Below are positions 1 to 7,327 of a stretch of DNA of 11,005 bases, one piece after another (the stretch's first letter is position 1; each line of letters begins with the position of its first letter). Position numbers and translations under genes: made by a program. The stretch lies in assembly GCA_028865375.1 (NCBI GenBank), contig JAGWKJ010000051.1, positions 1 to 11,005 of the forward strand, written 5' to 3'. Under the pieces are notes generated by a model, which had not been told where the DNA came from, did not search any database, and worked only from the letters and a program-made list of their open reading frames with translations. The DNA comes from Hyphomicrobiales bacterium (GTDB lineage: Bacteria; Pseudomonadota; Alphaproteobacteria; Rhizobiales; Beijerinckiaceae).

Positions 1-734
1 GGCGTCCCGGGCAGCGGATGGGGATCGGTGCGCGCGCGGTGGATCTTGCCGGCGATGGCGTCCGCGTCGTCGAGCAGGTTGATGCGCGACTGGTCGGAGG
101 GTTCCGACTTCGACATCTTCTTCGTGCCGTCGCGCAGGCTCATCACGCGCGGCGCCGGGCCCTGGATCAGGGGCTCCGGCAACGGGAAATAGGTCTCGGG
201 CAGGCCGAGCGCCGCGATGCGCGCCGCGTAATCGCCGTTGAACTTCTGCGCGATGTCGCGCGCGAGTTCGAGGTGCTGCTTCTGGTCGTCGCCGACCGGC
301 ACGTGCGTGGCGCGATAGAGCAGGATGTCGGCCGCCATCAACACGGGGTAATCGTAGAGCCCGACGGAGGCGTTCTCTCGGTCCTTGCCGGCCTTCTCCT
401 TGAACTGCGTCATGCGGTTCAGCCAGCCGATGCGCGCGACGCAATTGAAGATCCACGCGAGCTCGGCATGACCGGACACGGCGCTCTGGTTGAAGATGAC
501 GTGCGATTTCGGATCGATGCCGGCGGCCACGAAGGCCGCGGCGACCGCGCGCGTGGCCCGCCGCAGCTCGTCGGGATCGATGTCGAGCGTGATCGCGTGC
601 AGGTCGACGACGCAATAGATGCACTCGTGCGTCGCCTGCATCTCGACGAAGCGACGGATCGCGCCGAGGTAATTGCCCAGATGCAGGGCGCCGGTCGGCT
701 GCACGCCGGAAAACACGCGTCCGCCCGAAGCCAT
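1..734 (-). CDS. trpS: Tryptophanyl-tRNA synthetase, N-terminal 244 residues (3' end beyond window)
   Basis: Class I aminoacyl-tRNA synthetase that charges tRNA-Trp with tryptophan using ATP, in the cytoplasm. The reading frame opens at ATG 734 (MASGGRVFSGVQPTG) and runs off the left edge with no stop. Visible hallmarks are the HIGH-type ATP-binding motif ALHLGNY at residues 16-22, the class-specific stretch VPVGDDQKQHLELARDIA in the middle of the Rossmann domain, and the KMSKS loop at residues 206-210. Family members are usually about 330-350 residues, so roughly the last 100 residues (anticodon-binding helical region) lie outside the window. No disruption is seen in the part present. It lies 74 bases downstream of the lactonase gene on the same strand, which could mean co-transcription or its own promoter; I saw no convincing promoter there. 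Identification is from several family motifs and is secure. Confidence 0.96.
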   Translation of the reverse strand, partial: MASGGRVFSGVQPTGALHLGNYLGAIRRFVEMQATHECIYCVVDLHAITLDIDPDELRRATRAVAAAFVAAGIDPKSHVIFNQSAVSGHAELAWIFNCVARIGWLNRMTQFKEKAGKDRENASVGLYDYPVLMAADILLYRATHVPVGDDQKQHLELARDIAQKFNGDYAARIAALGLPETYFPLPEPLIQGPAPRVMSLRDGTKKMSKSEPSDQSRINLLDDADAIAGKIHRARTDPHPLPGT

Positions 735-808
735 CGACCCGATCCCCGCCAAACCGCCGCCTTATGGCCGCGGCGACGGCGGCGCGCAAGGCGGCGCCGT
801 GCCCGTCC

Positions 809-1729
809 TCACGACGGCCAAGTCGCTCCGTGGGCGTTGACGAAGATCGAATAAAGCGAGGTGGTCGCGCAGACGTAGAGCCGGTTGCGCTTGGGGCCGC
901 CGAAGCACAGGTTGGCGACGACTTCTGGCACGGCGATCTTGCCGATGAGCGTCCCGTCCGGCGCGTAGCAGGACACGCCGGCGCCGGTCGAGGTCCACAG
1001 GTTGCCCGAAATGTCGAACCGGAAGCCGTCGAACACGCCGACGTCGCAGGTCGCGAAGACGCGGCCGGGACCGAGCGTGCGGCCGTCGGCGCCGACGTCG
1101 TGGACGCGGATGTGGCGCGGGCCGTCCTTGCGGTGCGAAATGCCGGTGTCGGCGACGTAGAGATACCGCTCGTCGGGGGAAAACGCGAGGCCGTTGGGCT
1201 TCTCGTAGTCGGTCAGCGCCGCGCTCACCGCGCCGGTGGCGGCGTCGATCCGGTAGACGTGGCAGCCGTCGACCTCGTGGGGCGCGGCGTCGCCCTCGTA
1301 GTCCGAATCGATGCCGTAGCTCGGGTCGGTGAACCAGATCGAGCCGTCCGACTTCACCACGACGTCGTTGGGCGAGTTGAAGCGTTTGCCGTCATGGCGG
1401 TCGGCCAGCACCTTGCGCGTGCCGTCGTGTTCGATGCGCGACACGCAGCGGCCGCGGTGCTCGCAGGCGACCAACCGGCCCTGGCGGTCGACCGTGTGGC
1501 CGTTCTGGTTCATCGCGGGCTGCATGAACGTGGAGACCGAGCCGTCCGTCTCGTCGTAGCGCATCAGGCGGTCGTTGGGGATGTCGGACCAGACGAGATA
1601 TCTCCCGGCGGGAAAATAAGCCGGGCCCTCGGCCCAGCGCGAACCGGTCCACAGCTTCTCGAGATGGGCGCTCTTGTGGACGAGCCGCGCGAAGCGGTCG
1701 TCGAGGATTTCATAGGTTTCGGCCGGCAT
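809..1729 (-). CDS. SMP-30/gluconolactonase/LRE-family lactonase
   Basis: Predicted six-bladed beta-propeller hydrolase of the SMP-30/gluconolactonase family, 306 residues, a usual length for the family. Such enzymes open sugar lactones (for example gluconolactone) using one divalent metal; the substrate here cannot be read from sequence. Expected metal and active-site residues are visible: E34 in WAEGP, N118/N121 in NSPND, N179 in the PNGLAFSPDE motif, and D234 in FDGFRFD. The repeated blade motifs DG-S-WFTDPSYG and GNLWTST are typical. There is no signal peptide, so a cytoplasmic location is likely. ATG 1729 is chosen because GGGGGAA lies just upstream (1734-1740). An in-frame start 14 codons earlier (1771) falls inside a strong hairpin and lacks this ribosome site. 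The gene follows the RND operon on the same strand after a 76-base gap holding that hairpin, so it may be separately expressed. Family call is firm; substrate unknown. Confidence 0.9.
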   Translation of the reverse strand: MPAETYEILDDRFARLVHKSAHLEKLWTGSRWAEGPAYFPAGRYLVWSDIPNDRLMRYDETDGSVSTFMQPAMNQNGHTVDRQGRLVACEHRGRCVSRIEHDGTRKVLADRHDGKRFNSPNDVVVKSDGSIWFTDPSYGIDSDYEGDAAPHEVDGCHVYRIDAATGAVSAALTDYEKPNGLAFSPDERYLYVADTGISHRKDGPRHIRVHDVGADGRTLGPGRVFATCDVGVFDGFRFDISGNLWTSTGAGVSCYAPDGTLIGKIAVPEVVANLCFGGPKRNRLYVCATTSLYSIFVNAHGATWPS

Positions 1730-1766
1730 GTCGTTCCCCCGGGGAAGTCCGCGCCCGCACAATGCC

Positions 1767-1805
1767 GGCACGGACGCGCGGGCGCAACGCCCCGCGCGCC
1801 GTGCC
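1767..1805 (-). terminator. Strong GC hairpin directly after the RND permease stop codon
   Basis: An inverted repeat fills the bases immediately after the permease stop codon (1806-1808). On the plus strand the arms are GGCACGG (1767-1773) plus CGCGCGGGCG (1775-1784), and CGCCC (1788-1792) plus GCGCGCCGTGCC (1794-1805). The loop is CAA, with single-base bulges at 1774 and 1793, giving about 17 pairs that are almost all G-C. No T-run follows on the minus strand, so it is not a classical intrinsic terminator. It could be a U-tail-less or Rho-assisted terminator, or a 3' structure protecting the efflux mRNA from decay. Confidence 0.55.
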
Positions 1806-4800
1806 TCACTCCGCGGCTTGCGCGAGCGGCTCGGCGGGCGGCGCGCCGGCGGCGGGTTTCGCGCCGCGCCCGCGGCCCGAGAAGAACGCGTCGACGAAGT
1901 CGAGGTAATAGTAGACCACCGGCGTGATGTAGAGGGTCAGCAGCTGGGACACGAGCAGGCCGCCCACGATGGCGATGCCCAGCGGCTTGCGCAGCTCCGA
2001 ACCGGCGCCGCTCGCCAGCGCGATCGGCAGCGCGCCCAGGATCGCCGCCATCGTCGTCATGAAGATCGGGCGGAAGCGGACGTTGGCGGCCTCCCGGATC
2101 GCGCTGAGCGCGTCGGCGCCGGCCGCCCGCCGGCCGATGGCGAAGTCGACCATCATGATCGCGTTCTTCTTTACGATGCCGATCAGCAGCAGGATGCCGA
2201 TGATCGCGACGATCGTCAGGTCGAGGTGGAACAATCGCAGCGCCAGCAGCGCGCCCAGCCCGGCCGAAGGCAGGCCCGACAGGATCGTGATCGGGTGAAT
2301 GAAGCTCTCGTAGAGGACGCCCAGCAGCACGTAGATGACGAGCACCGCCGCCAGCAGCAGGAAGCCCTGTCCCTTCAGCGCCTGCTGGAACAATTGCGCC
2401 GTGCCGGCGAAATTGGTGACGATGGTGGCCGGCAGGTGCACGTCGCGTTCCACGCCGCGGATGGCGTCGGTCGCCTGGCCGATCGAATAGCCCTGCCCGA
2501 GGTTGAAGGAGATCGTCACCGAGGGCTGCTGCGATTGGCGGTTGATCGTCAGCGGGCCGACGCCGCGGGTCACCTTGGTCACCTCGGAGAGCGGCACCAG
2601 CTTGCGCTGGCCGGTGGCGTCCGTCGAGGCCGATTTCACGAAGAGGCGGCCGATGGCGGAGGGATCGTCCTGGAACTTCGGGTCGGAGGTCATGATGACC
2701 TGATAGTCCGAGGCTTCGGTGAAGATCGTCGAGACCTGCTGGGTGCCGAACGCGGCATAGAGCGCGGAGCGGATCTGGTCGTTCGTCACGCCGAGCGCCG
2801 CGGCCTTGGCGTCGTCGACCTTCACTTCGAACTGCGGGTTCTTGATCTGGAGGTCGCTCGAGACGTCGCGCACTTCCTTGAGGCGCGACATCAGCGCCTC
2901 CACCTTCGGCGCGAAGGAATAGAGCGCCCCGGTGTCGCCGGACTGCAAGGTGTATTGATACTGCGCGGCCGACGGCCGGCCGCCGGTGAAATTCAGGTTC
3001 TGCACCGGCTGGAAGATCGAGCGGATGCCCGGCACGACGGTCACGGCCTTTCGCAGCCTCGCCAGCACGCCGAGCACGTCGCCGCGCACGTCGTAGGGCT
3101 TGAGCGCGACGAACATGAAGCCGTTGCTCGTCAGCCCGCCGCGGCCCACCGCCGTGACGTATTGGCGGACCGCGGGATCGGCGCCGACGATGCGCGCAAC
3201 CGCCTGCTGGCGCGACTTCATCGCGTCGATGGACGAATCGGGGGCGGCCTGCGTGAAGCCGATCAGGTAGCCGGTGTCCTCGAGCGGGAAGAAGCCCTTC
3301 GGTATCGAGCCATAGAGGCTCAGCGAAAGGAAGATGGTGCCCAAAGTGACGAAGATCACGACGGCGCGGGCCTTCAGCACCCAGTCCAAGGACACGCGGT
3401 AGCCCGCCGAAAGCGCGCCGAACGCGGCGTCGACGATCCGCACCATGAGGCCGTGGCGCGCGTCGTGGTCGACCGCGTGCAGCACGCGCGCACACAGCAT
3501 CGGCGTCAGCGTCAGCGACACGAAGCCCGAGACCAAGATCGCGACGGTGATCGTGACCGCGAACTCGCGCAGCACCCGGCCCACGATGGACCCCATCATC
3601 AGCACGGGCAGGAACACCGCGACCAGAGAAAACGTGATCGACAGGATCGTGAAGGCGATCTCGCGCGAGCCCTTCATCGCCGCCTCGAACGGGGCCATGC
3701 CCTCCTCGACGTGGCGCATGATGTTCTCGAGCATCACGATCGCGTCGTCGACGACGAAGCCGACCGAAAGCGTGATCGCCAGCAGCGAGATGTTGTCGAT
3801 GGAATAGCCGAACGCCCACATGAAGGCGAAGGCGCCGATCAGCGACACCGGCAAGGCGAGGGCGGGGATGATCGTCGCCGAGAGCGACTTCAGGAACAGG
3901 AAGATGACCAGGATCACGAGCATGATCGACAGGCCGAGCGTGAAGCGAACCTCCTCGACCGAGCGGCGGATCGATTGCGAGCGGTCGTTGACGATGACGG
4001 CGCTGATCGCGGGGGGAAGCTGCGCGACGTAATGGGGCATGCGCTCGCGGATCGAATCGACCACCGCGACCGTGTTGGCGTCGGGCTGGCGGAAGATCGC
4101 CATGACGATGCCCCGCCGCATCCCCGTCGCGTCGCCCCGCCAGGCCGCGAGCTGGTCGTTTTCGACGCCGTCGTATACGCGCGCCACGTCGGACAGCTTC
4201 ACCGGCGCCCCGTTGCGCCAAGCGACGGCGACGTTGGCGAAGTCCGCCGCCTTCGTGAGCGGGCTCGCCATGTTCAGCGTCGTGTTCTGCGCCTTGCCCA
4301 GCATCGTGCCGACGGGCAGCGAGGAGTTGGCCGCCGCCACCGCGGCGCCGATGTCGCCCAGCGTCAGCCCGCGCGCCGCCGCCTTGTCCGGGTCGGCCTC
4401 GATCCGCACCGCGTAGCGCTGCTGGCCGAACACCAGCACCTGGGCGACGCCGGGCAATTGCGAGATCTGCTGCGAGAACACCTGTTCGGCGTAATCCTGC
4501 ACCGTGGTGAGCGGCAGCGTCGAAGAGGACAGCGACAGGAACACGATCGGCGCGTCGCCGGGGTTCACCTTGCGGAAGTTGGGCGCCTCGGTCATCTGCG
4601 CCGGCAGGCGCTTGATCGTCGCCGCGATCTCCGACTGCACGTCGAGCGCCGCGCCGTCGATGTTGCGGTTGAGGTCGAATTGCAGCGTGATGTTGGTCTC
4701 GCCCTGGTTCGAGGTCGATGTCATCGACGACACGCCGGGGATCGAGGTGAAGGCGCGCTCGAGCGGCGCGGCGACCGACGTCGCCATCGTGTCGGCGCTG

Positions 4801-4961
4801 GCGCCGGCGAGGTTCGCGCTCACGCTGATGGTGGGGTAGTCCACCTGGGGCAGCGCCGCCACGGGCAGTTGCAGGTAGCCGAAGATCCCCAGCAGCACGA
4901 ACGACGCCATCATCAGCGTCGTCATCACCGGGCGGCGGATGCACAGCTCCGAGAGCGTCAT
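1806..4961 (-). CDS. RND multidrug efflux permease, MdtB/MdtC type (HAE1 family)
   Basis: Inner-membrane proton/drug antiporter of the resistance-nodulation-division superfamily, the pump subunit of a tripartite efflux complex. It has 1051 residues, the usual family length. The N-terminus has the IRRPVMTTLMM membrane segment followed by LPQVDYPTISVSA, which with the SNQGETNITLQFDLNR stretch closely resembles E. coli MdtB/MdtC rather than AcrB. The proton-relay residues are present: D405 and D406 in GFVVDDAIVMLENI (TM4) and K932 in LLIGIVKKNAIMMVDFA (TM10). Two porter/docking halves lie at about 35-340 and 555-865, each followed by a membrane block. The start is fixed by a GAGGA ribosome site (4968-4972) that overlaps the adaptor's TGA stop, suggesting translational coupling. 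MdtBC normally works as two different permeases, but only one is encoded here. No outer-membrane channel or regulator gene is in the window. Substrates are unknown. Confidence 0.95.
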   Translation of the reverse strand: MTLSELCIRRPVMTTLMMASFVLLGIFGYLQLPVAALPQVDYPTISVSANLAGASADTMATSVAAPLERAFTSIPGVSSMTSTSNQGETNITLQFDLNRNIDGAALDVQSEIAATIKRLPAQMTEAPNFRKVNPGDAPIVFLSLSSSTLPLTTVQDYAEQVFSQQISQLPGVAQVLVFGQQRYAVRIEADPDKAAARGLTLGDIGAAVAAANSSLPVGTMLGKAQNTTLNMASPLTKAADFANVAVAWRNGAPVKLSDVARVYDGVENDQLAAWRGDATGMRRGIVMAIFRQPDANTVAVVDSIRERMPHYVAQLPPAISAVIVNDRSQSIRRSVEEVRFTLGLSIMLVILVIFLFLKSLSATIIPALALPVSLIGAFAFMWAFGYSIDNISLLAITLSVGFVVDDAIVMLENIMRHVEEGMAPFEAAMKGSREIAFTILSITFSLVAVFLPVLMMGSIVGRVLREFAVTITVAILVSGFVSLTLTPMLCARVLHAVDHDARHGLMVRIVDAAFGALSAGYRVSLDWVLKARAVVIFVTLGTIFLSLSLYGSIPKGFFPLEDTGYLIGFTQAAPDSSIDAMKSRQQAVARIVGADPAVRQYVTAVGRGGLTSNGFMFVALKPYDVRGDVLGVLARLRKAVTVVPGIRSIFQPVQNLNFTGGRPSAAQYQYTLQSGDTGALYSFAPKVEALMSRLKEVRDVSSDLQIKNPQFEVKVDDAKAAALGVTNDQIRSALYAAFGTQQVSTIFTEASDYQVIMTSDPKFQDDPSAIGRLFVKSASTDATGQRKLVPLSEVTKVTRGVGPLTINRQSQQPSVTISFNLGQGYSIGQATDAIRGVERDVHLPATIVTNFAGTAQLFQQALKGQGFLLLAAVLVIYVLLGVLYESFIHPITILSGLPSAGLGALLALRLFHLDLTIVAIIGILLLIGIVKKNAIMMVDFAIGRRAAGADALSAIREAANVRFRPIFMTTMAAILGALPIALASGAGSELRKPLGIAIVGGLLVSQLLTLYITPVVYYYLDFVDAFFSGRGRGAKPAAGAPPAEPLAQAAE

Positions 4962-4970
4962 GTCCCGTCC

Positions 4971-6230
4971 TCAGCTCTTCGCGCCGGCGGCCGGCCTCGT
5001 CGTCACCTTGGAGCCGTCGCGCAGCAGCAGCGCGCCGTCGACGACCACGGTCTCCCCGCCGGCGAGGCCCGACGAGATCGCCGCCACCGCGTCCTGCGAG
5101 CGCGAAACCGTCACCTTGACGACGCGGGCGACGCCGTCCTTCACGACGAACACGAAGTTGCCGTCTTGGCTCACTTGAACCGCGGTGCGCGGCACCGTCA
5201 CCACGTCGGGGTCGACGCGAAGCACCGCGCGCACGTCGCACAATTGGCCCGGCCAGAGCTTCTCGTCGGCGTTGGCGAAGGTCGCGCGCACCGCGACCGT
5301 GCCGGTGCCGCTGTCGACCGAATTGTCCACGAAGCCATAGGCGCCGGCGACGCGCTCGGTCCCGCCCTGCGGCGTGACGTAGACCGGTTGCCCCGCCGCC
5401 ATCGCCGCGCGCACGAGGCCGAGGTCCTGTTGCGGCGCGGGGAATTGCACGTAGATCGGCGAGGTCTGGTTGATGGTCGCCAGCACGCCGGCGGCCGAAT
5501 TGTCGCTCGCCCGGGCGAGGTTGCCGACGGTGAGGCCGACGGCGCCGATGCGGCCCGTCAGCGGCGCCGCGATGTCGTACCAGCTGAGCTGCGTCTCGAT
5601 GCCCTTGATCGCGGCTTGGTCGACCGCGATCGCGGCGGTCGCCGTGGCCACGGCCGTCTTGGCGTTTTCGAGGTTGAGAACCGGCGTGGCCGAGGATTTC
5701 ACGAGGTTCTGGTAGCGCGCGAGGTCGCGGTTCGCCTGTTCCAGCGTCGCCTGGTCCTTCAGGATCTGCGCCTTGGCGGCGGCGTCCTGCGCCTCGACGT
5801 TGCGCTTGTCGAGCGAGAACATCGGCTGTCCCGCCTCGACGTGGTCGCCGTTCTTGACGAACACCTTGTCGATCATGCCGTCGACGCGCGACCGCACCTG
5901 CACCGTGGCGACCGTCTGCACCGTGCCCACGGTGTCGATCCGCAATTCCAACGGTCCGCGCTTGGCCGTGTCGACGGCCACCGAAACCGCCGGCAGCGCC
6001 GGCTTGACGGCTGCCGCGGGCGCCGTCGCGACGACCGGGCCGGCCTTCAACGCCGACGGCATCACGCGATCGACCGCCGCCAGCGCGCCCGCGGGAACGA
6101 TGCCGCGCAGCGCGCGGAACGGCGCGCCGCCGCCGGCGACCACGCGGTCGAGCCGATCCGGGGCATAGGTGAAGTAGGCGACGGCCAGCGCGGCGGCGAC
6201 GAGAATGACGGACTTCGCCCGGACGGCCAT
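4971..6230 (-). CDS. RND efflux periplasmic adaptor subunit (membrane fusion protein, MdtA-like)
   Basis: Periplasmic adaptor linking the RND pump to an outer-membrane channel, 419 residues. Residues 6-20 (KSVILVAAALAVAYF) form an N-terminal membrane anchor or signal; no lipobox cysteine follows, so it is probably not a lipoprotein. A long Ala/Pro/Val-rich segment (about 25-85) precedes the core. Family modules follow in order: first lipoyl half with SRVDGMIDKVFVKNGDHVEAGQ (about 114-135), an alpha-hairpin rich in Ala/Gln/Lys (about 145-212), second lipoyl half YDIAAPLTGRIGAVGLTVGN (218-237), beta-barrel with SGTGTVAVRATF and LWPGQLCDVR (307-334), and membrane-proximal domain VPRTAVQVSQDGNFVFVV (346-363). 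ATG 6230 is preceded by AAAGG (6240-6244). It is the first gene of the operon; the permease starts 9 bases after its stop. The 60-residue spacer before the lipoyl domain looks longer than in MdtA. The family assignment is firm. Confidence 0.94.
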   Translation of the reverse strand: MAVRAKSVILVAAALAVAYFTYAPDRLDRVVAGGGAPFRALRGIVPAGALAAVDRVMPSALKAGPVVATAPAAAVKPALPAVSVAVDTAKRGPLELRIDTVGTVQTVATVQVRSRVDGMIDKVFVKNGDHVEAGQPMFSLDKRNVEAQDAAAKAQILKDQATLEQANRDLARYQNLVKSSATPVLNLENAKTAVATATAAIAVDQAAIKGIETQLSWYDIAAPLTGRIGAVGLTVGNLARASDNSAAGVLATINQTSPIYVQFPAPQQDLGLVRAAMAAGQPVYVTPQGGTERVAGAYGFVDNSVDSGTGTVAVRATFANADEKLWPGQLCDVRAVLRVDPDVVTVPRTAVQVSQDGNFVFVVKDGVARVVKVTVSRSQDAVAAISSGLAGGETVVVDGALLLRDGSKVTTRPAAGAKS

Positions 6231-6250
6231 TCGAGAGCGCCTTTCAAGTC

Positions 6251-6274
6251 GGGCGCCGCCGGCCGCGGCGTCCC
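6251..6274 (-). promoter_or_regulatory. Leader hairpin just upstream of the adaptor ribosome-binding site
   Basis: GGGCGCCGC (6251-6259) pairs with GCGGCG-T-CCC (6265-6274, one bulged T) around a 5-base loop. It sits about 6 bases upstream of the AAAGG ribosome site of the RND adaptor on the minus strand, so it would be in the 5' leader of the efflux mRNA. In DNA this GC-rich such hairpins arise often by chance; a role in translation control is only a possibility. Confidence 0.25.
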
Positions 6275-6290
6275 GCCGCGAAGCGCGCCG

Positions 6291-6308
6291 CGCGCCCGCC
6301 CGGGCGCG
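6291..6308. repeat. 18-base palindrome upstream of efflux operon, possible operator
   Basis: CGCGCCCG (6291-6298) and CGGGCGCG (6301-6308) form a perfect 8-base inverted repeat around a CC centre. It lies between the AT-rich presumed promoter patch and the adaptor start codon, a position suited to a repressor site for the minus-strand efflux genes. No regulator gene is adjacent and the base composition makes chance occurrence plausible, so this is a candidate only. Confidence 0.3.
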
Positions 6309-6350
6309 TCGTTTTCAAGCGCTTACCTCTATGTCGCGGCGATGCACCGC

Positions 6351-6366
6351 ACAAATTACTTTTTGT
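6351..6366. repeat. AT-rich inverted repeat ACAAA-N6-TTTGT, possible operator
   Basis: ACAAA (6351-6355) and TTTGT (6362-6366) are inverted repeats with a 6-base TTACTT spacer, overlapping the TATAGG -10 candidate of the plus strand. In a window this GC-rich, an AT-rich dyad at the centre of a divergent promoter region is more notable than the GC palindromes. It could bind a transcription factor acting on either flanking gene. No matching known operator was recognised. Confidence 0.3.
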
Positions 6367-6466
6367 ATAGGCGCGGTCCGGGCCCCGATCGCCCGCGCTC
6401 CTTGCCCGGGGCGCGCGCCGGCGCCATGAAGCGGCGCGGGGCTGGCCCGCGGGACCTCGGGTTGGG

Positions 6467-7327
6467 ATGCAAGAGCCGAACGGCGGGCCGCCCGAGCGGC
6501 CCAAACAGCCCATGACGGCCGCGATCATCTGCAAGGACGAGGAGGCCTGCATCGGCGCCTGCCTCGGCAGCCTCGCCGATTGCGCGGAGATCGTCGTCGT
6601 CGATTCCGGCTCGACCGACCGCACGCTCGACATCGTGCGGGAATTCGCCGTGCGCGGCCTTCCGGTCCGGCTCGTCGAAAACGCCTGGCCGGGCTACGCC
6701 AAGCAGAAGCAATTCGCGCTCGACCTCGCAAGCCAGCCTTGGGTTTTCTCGATCGACGCCGACGAGAGGATCGACGACGAGCTGCGACGCGCCCTGCCCG
6801 CCGCGCTGGCGGCCGCCGACGCGCCCGACGCCTATCGCGTCGTGCGCCGGCAGACGTTGTTCGGCCTGGCGCCGGGGCGCCTCGTGGCGCCGTCGCGGCC
6901 CAAGTCGCTGCGCCTCGTGCGCCGGGGCAAGGCGCATTTCGACCTCGCCGCGCTCGTCCACGAGGGGCTGGTCGTCGACGGCCGCATCGGCGACATCGCG
7001 CAAGGCGGCATCGTGCAGGACCGCCCGCTGCGCCTCGACGACCAGATGGCCAAGGAGATCCGCTACGCGACCCTGAAGGCGCGCCAGCGGGTCGAAGCGG
7101 GGCGGCGGCCCAGCGTCCTCAAGCTGCTCTTCAACCCGCCCGGCTACTTCCTGCGCAATTATTTCGGCCTGCGCCTATGGCGCTTCGGCGTCTCGGGCTT
7201 CGTCCACGCGGCGACCGGCGCCGCCTATTCCTTCGTGGCCGAGGGCCTGCACTGGCAGATGTGGCGCGCGTCTCAGGCGCGCGGCGCCGCCAGCACGCCG
7301 AAGAACGCCGGCAGCGCGAGCAGATAG
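6467..7327 (+). CDS. Family 2 glycosyltransferase, LPS-core WaaE-like
   Basis: Predicted inverting GT-A glycosyltransferase that moves a sugar from a nucleotide-sugar donor to an envelope glycan, probably at the cytoplasmic face of the inner membrane. It has 286 residues. The N-terminal fold starts with TAAIICKDEEACI (17-29), then the nucleotide-binding VDSGSTDRT (45-53), WPGYAKQKQFAL (74-84), and the metal-binding D-x-D in SIDADE (95-100). VHEGLVVDG (164-172) matches the acceptor-side VHE motif of WaaE/KdtX-like enzymes. The basic, hydrophobic C-terminus (about 217-260) fits membrane association. Two starts are possible: ATG 6467, with a weak G-rich upstream site, and ATG 6512, which begins right at the conserved fold and would drop a Pro-rich 15-residue leader. 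The last 18 codons overlap the 3' end of the opposite-strand membrane gene and look unlike family sequence. Donor and acceptor sugars cannot be told. Confidence 0.88.
   Translation: MQEPNGGPPERPKQPMTAAIICKDEEACIGACLGSLADCAEIVVVDSGSTDRTLDIVREFAVRGLPVRLVENAWPGYAKQKQFALDLASQPWVFSIDADERIDDELRRALPAALAAADAPDAYRVVRRQTLFGLAPGRLVAPSRPKSLRLVRRGKAHFDLAALVHEGLVVDGRIGDIAQGGIVQDRPLRLDDQMAKEIRYATLKARQRVEAGRRPSVLKLLFNPPGYFLRNYFGLRLWRFGVSGFVHAATGAAYSFVAEGLHWQMWRASQARGAASTPKNAGSASR

Larger units (their letters stand above)
6231..6466. promoter_or_regulatory. Divergent intergenic region between efflux operon and glycosyltransferase
   Basis: This 236-base gap must hold the promoters of both the minus-strand efflux operon and the plus-strand glycosyltransferase, and no gene was seen in it. 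A distinctly AT-richer patch (about 6311-6370) interrupts very GC-rich flanks. On the plus strand TATAGG at 6366-6371 could serve as a -10 element, with only a poor -35 (TGCACC, 17-base spacing). On the minus strand TTGTGC, 17 bases, TAGAGG could form a sigma70-like promoter for the efflux genes. The palindrome AAGCGCTT occurs at 6317-6324. The promoter elements are weak matches read by eye; the regional function is inferred mainly from gene orientation. Confidence 0.5.

Noticed and set aside
735..808. GC-rich inverted repeats between the lactonase stop and trpS start, considered as a terminator
   Set aside because: Only short, broken stems (such as ACGGCG with CGCCGT) could be built and there is no T-tract. 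This is expected by chance at such composition.
1730..1771. The longer lactonase start at 1771 (MPALCGRG)
   Set aside because: It lies inside the hairpin after the efflux operon and has no good ribosome site. ATG 1729 has GGGGGAA upstream and begins the family-like sequence.
1564..5241. A 1225-codon open frame on the minus strand overlapping permease, adaptor and lactonase
   Set aside because: It is out of frame with three genes that each show complete family motifs. Its translation is Arg/Ala/Gly-rich without recognisable structure.
1728..6515. A 1595-codon open frame on the plus strand, antisense to the whole efflux operon
   Set aside because: It is extremely rich in Arg, His, Asp and Gly with no domain-like pattern. 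It mirrors the third-position G/C bias of the well-supported minus-strand genes, a common artefact in GC-rich genomes.
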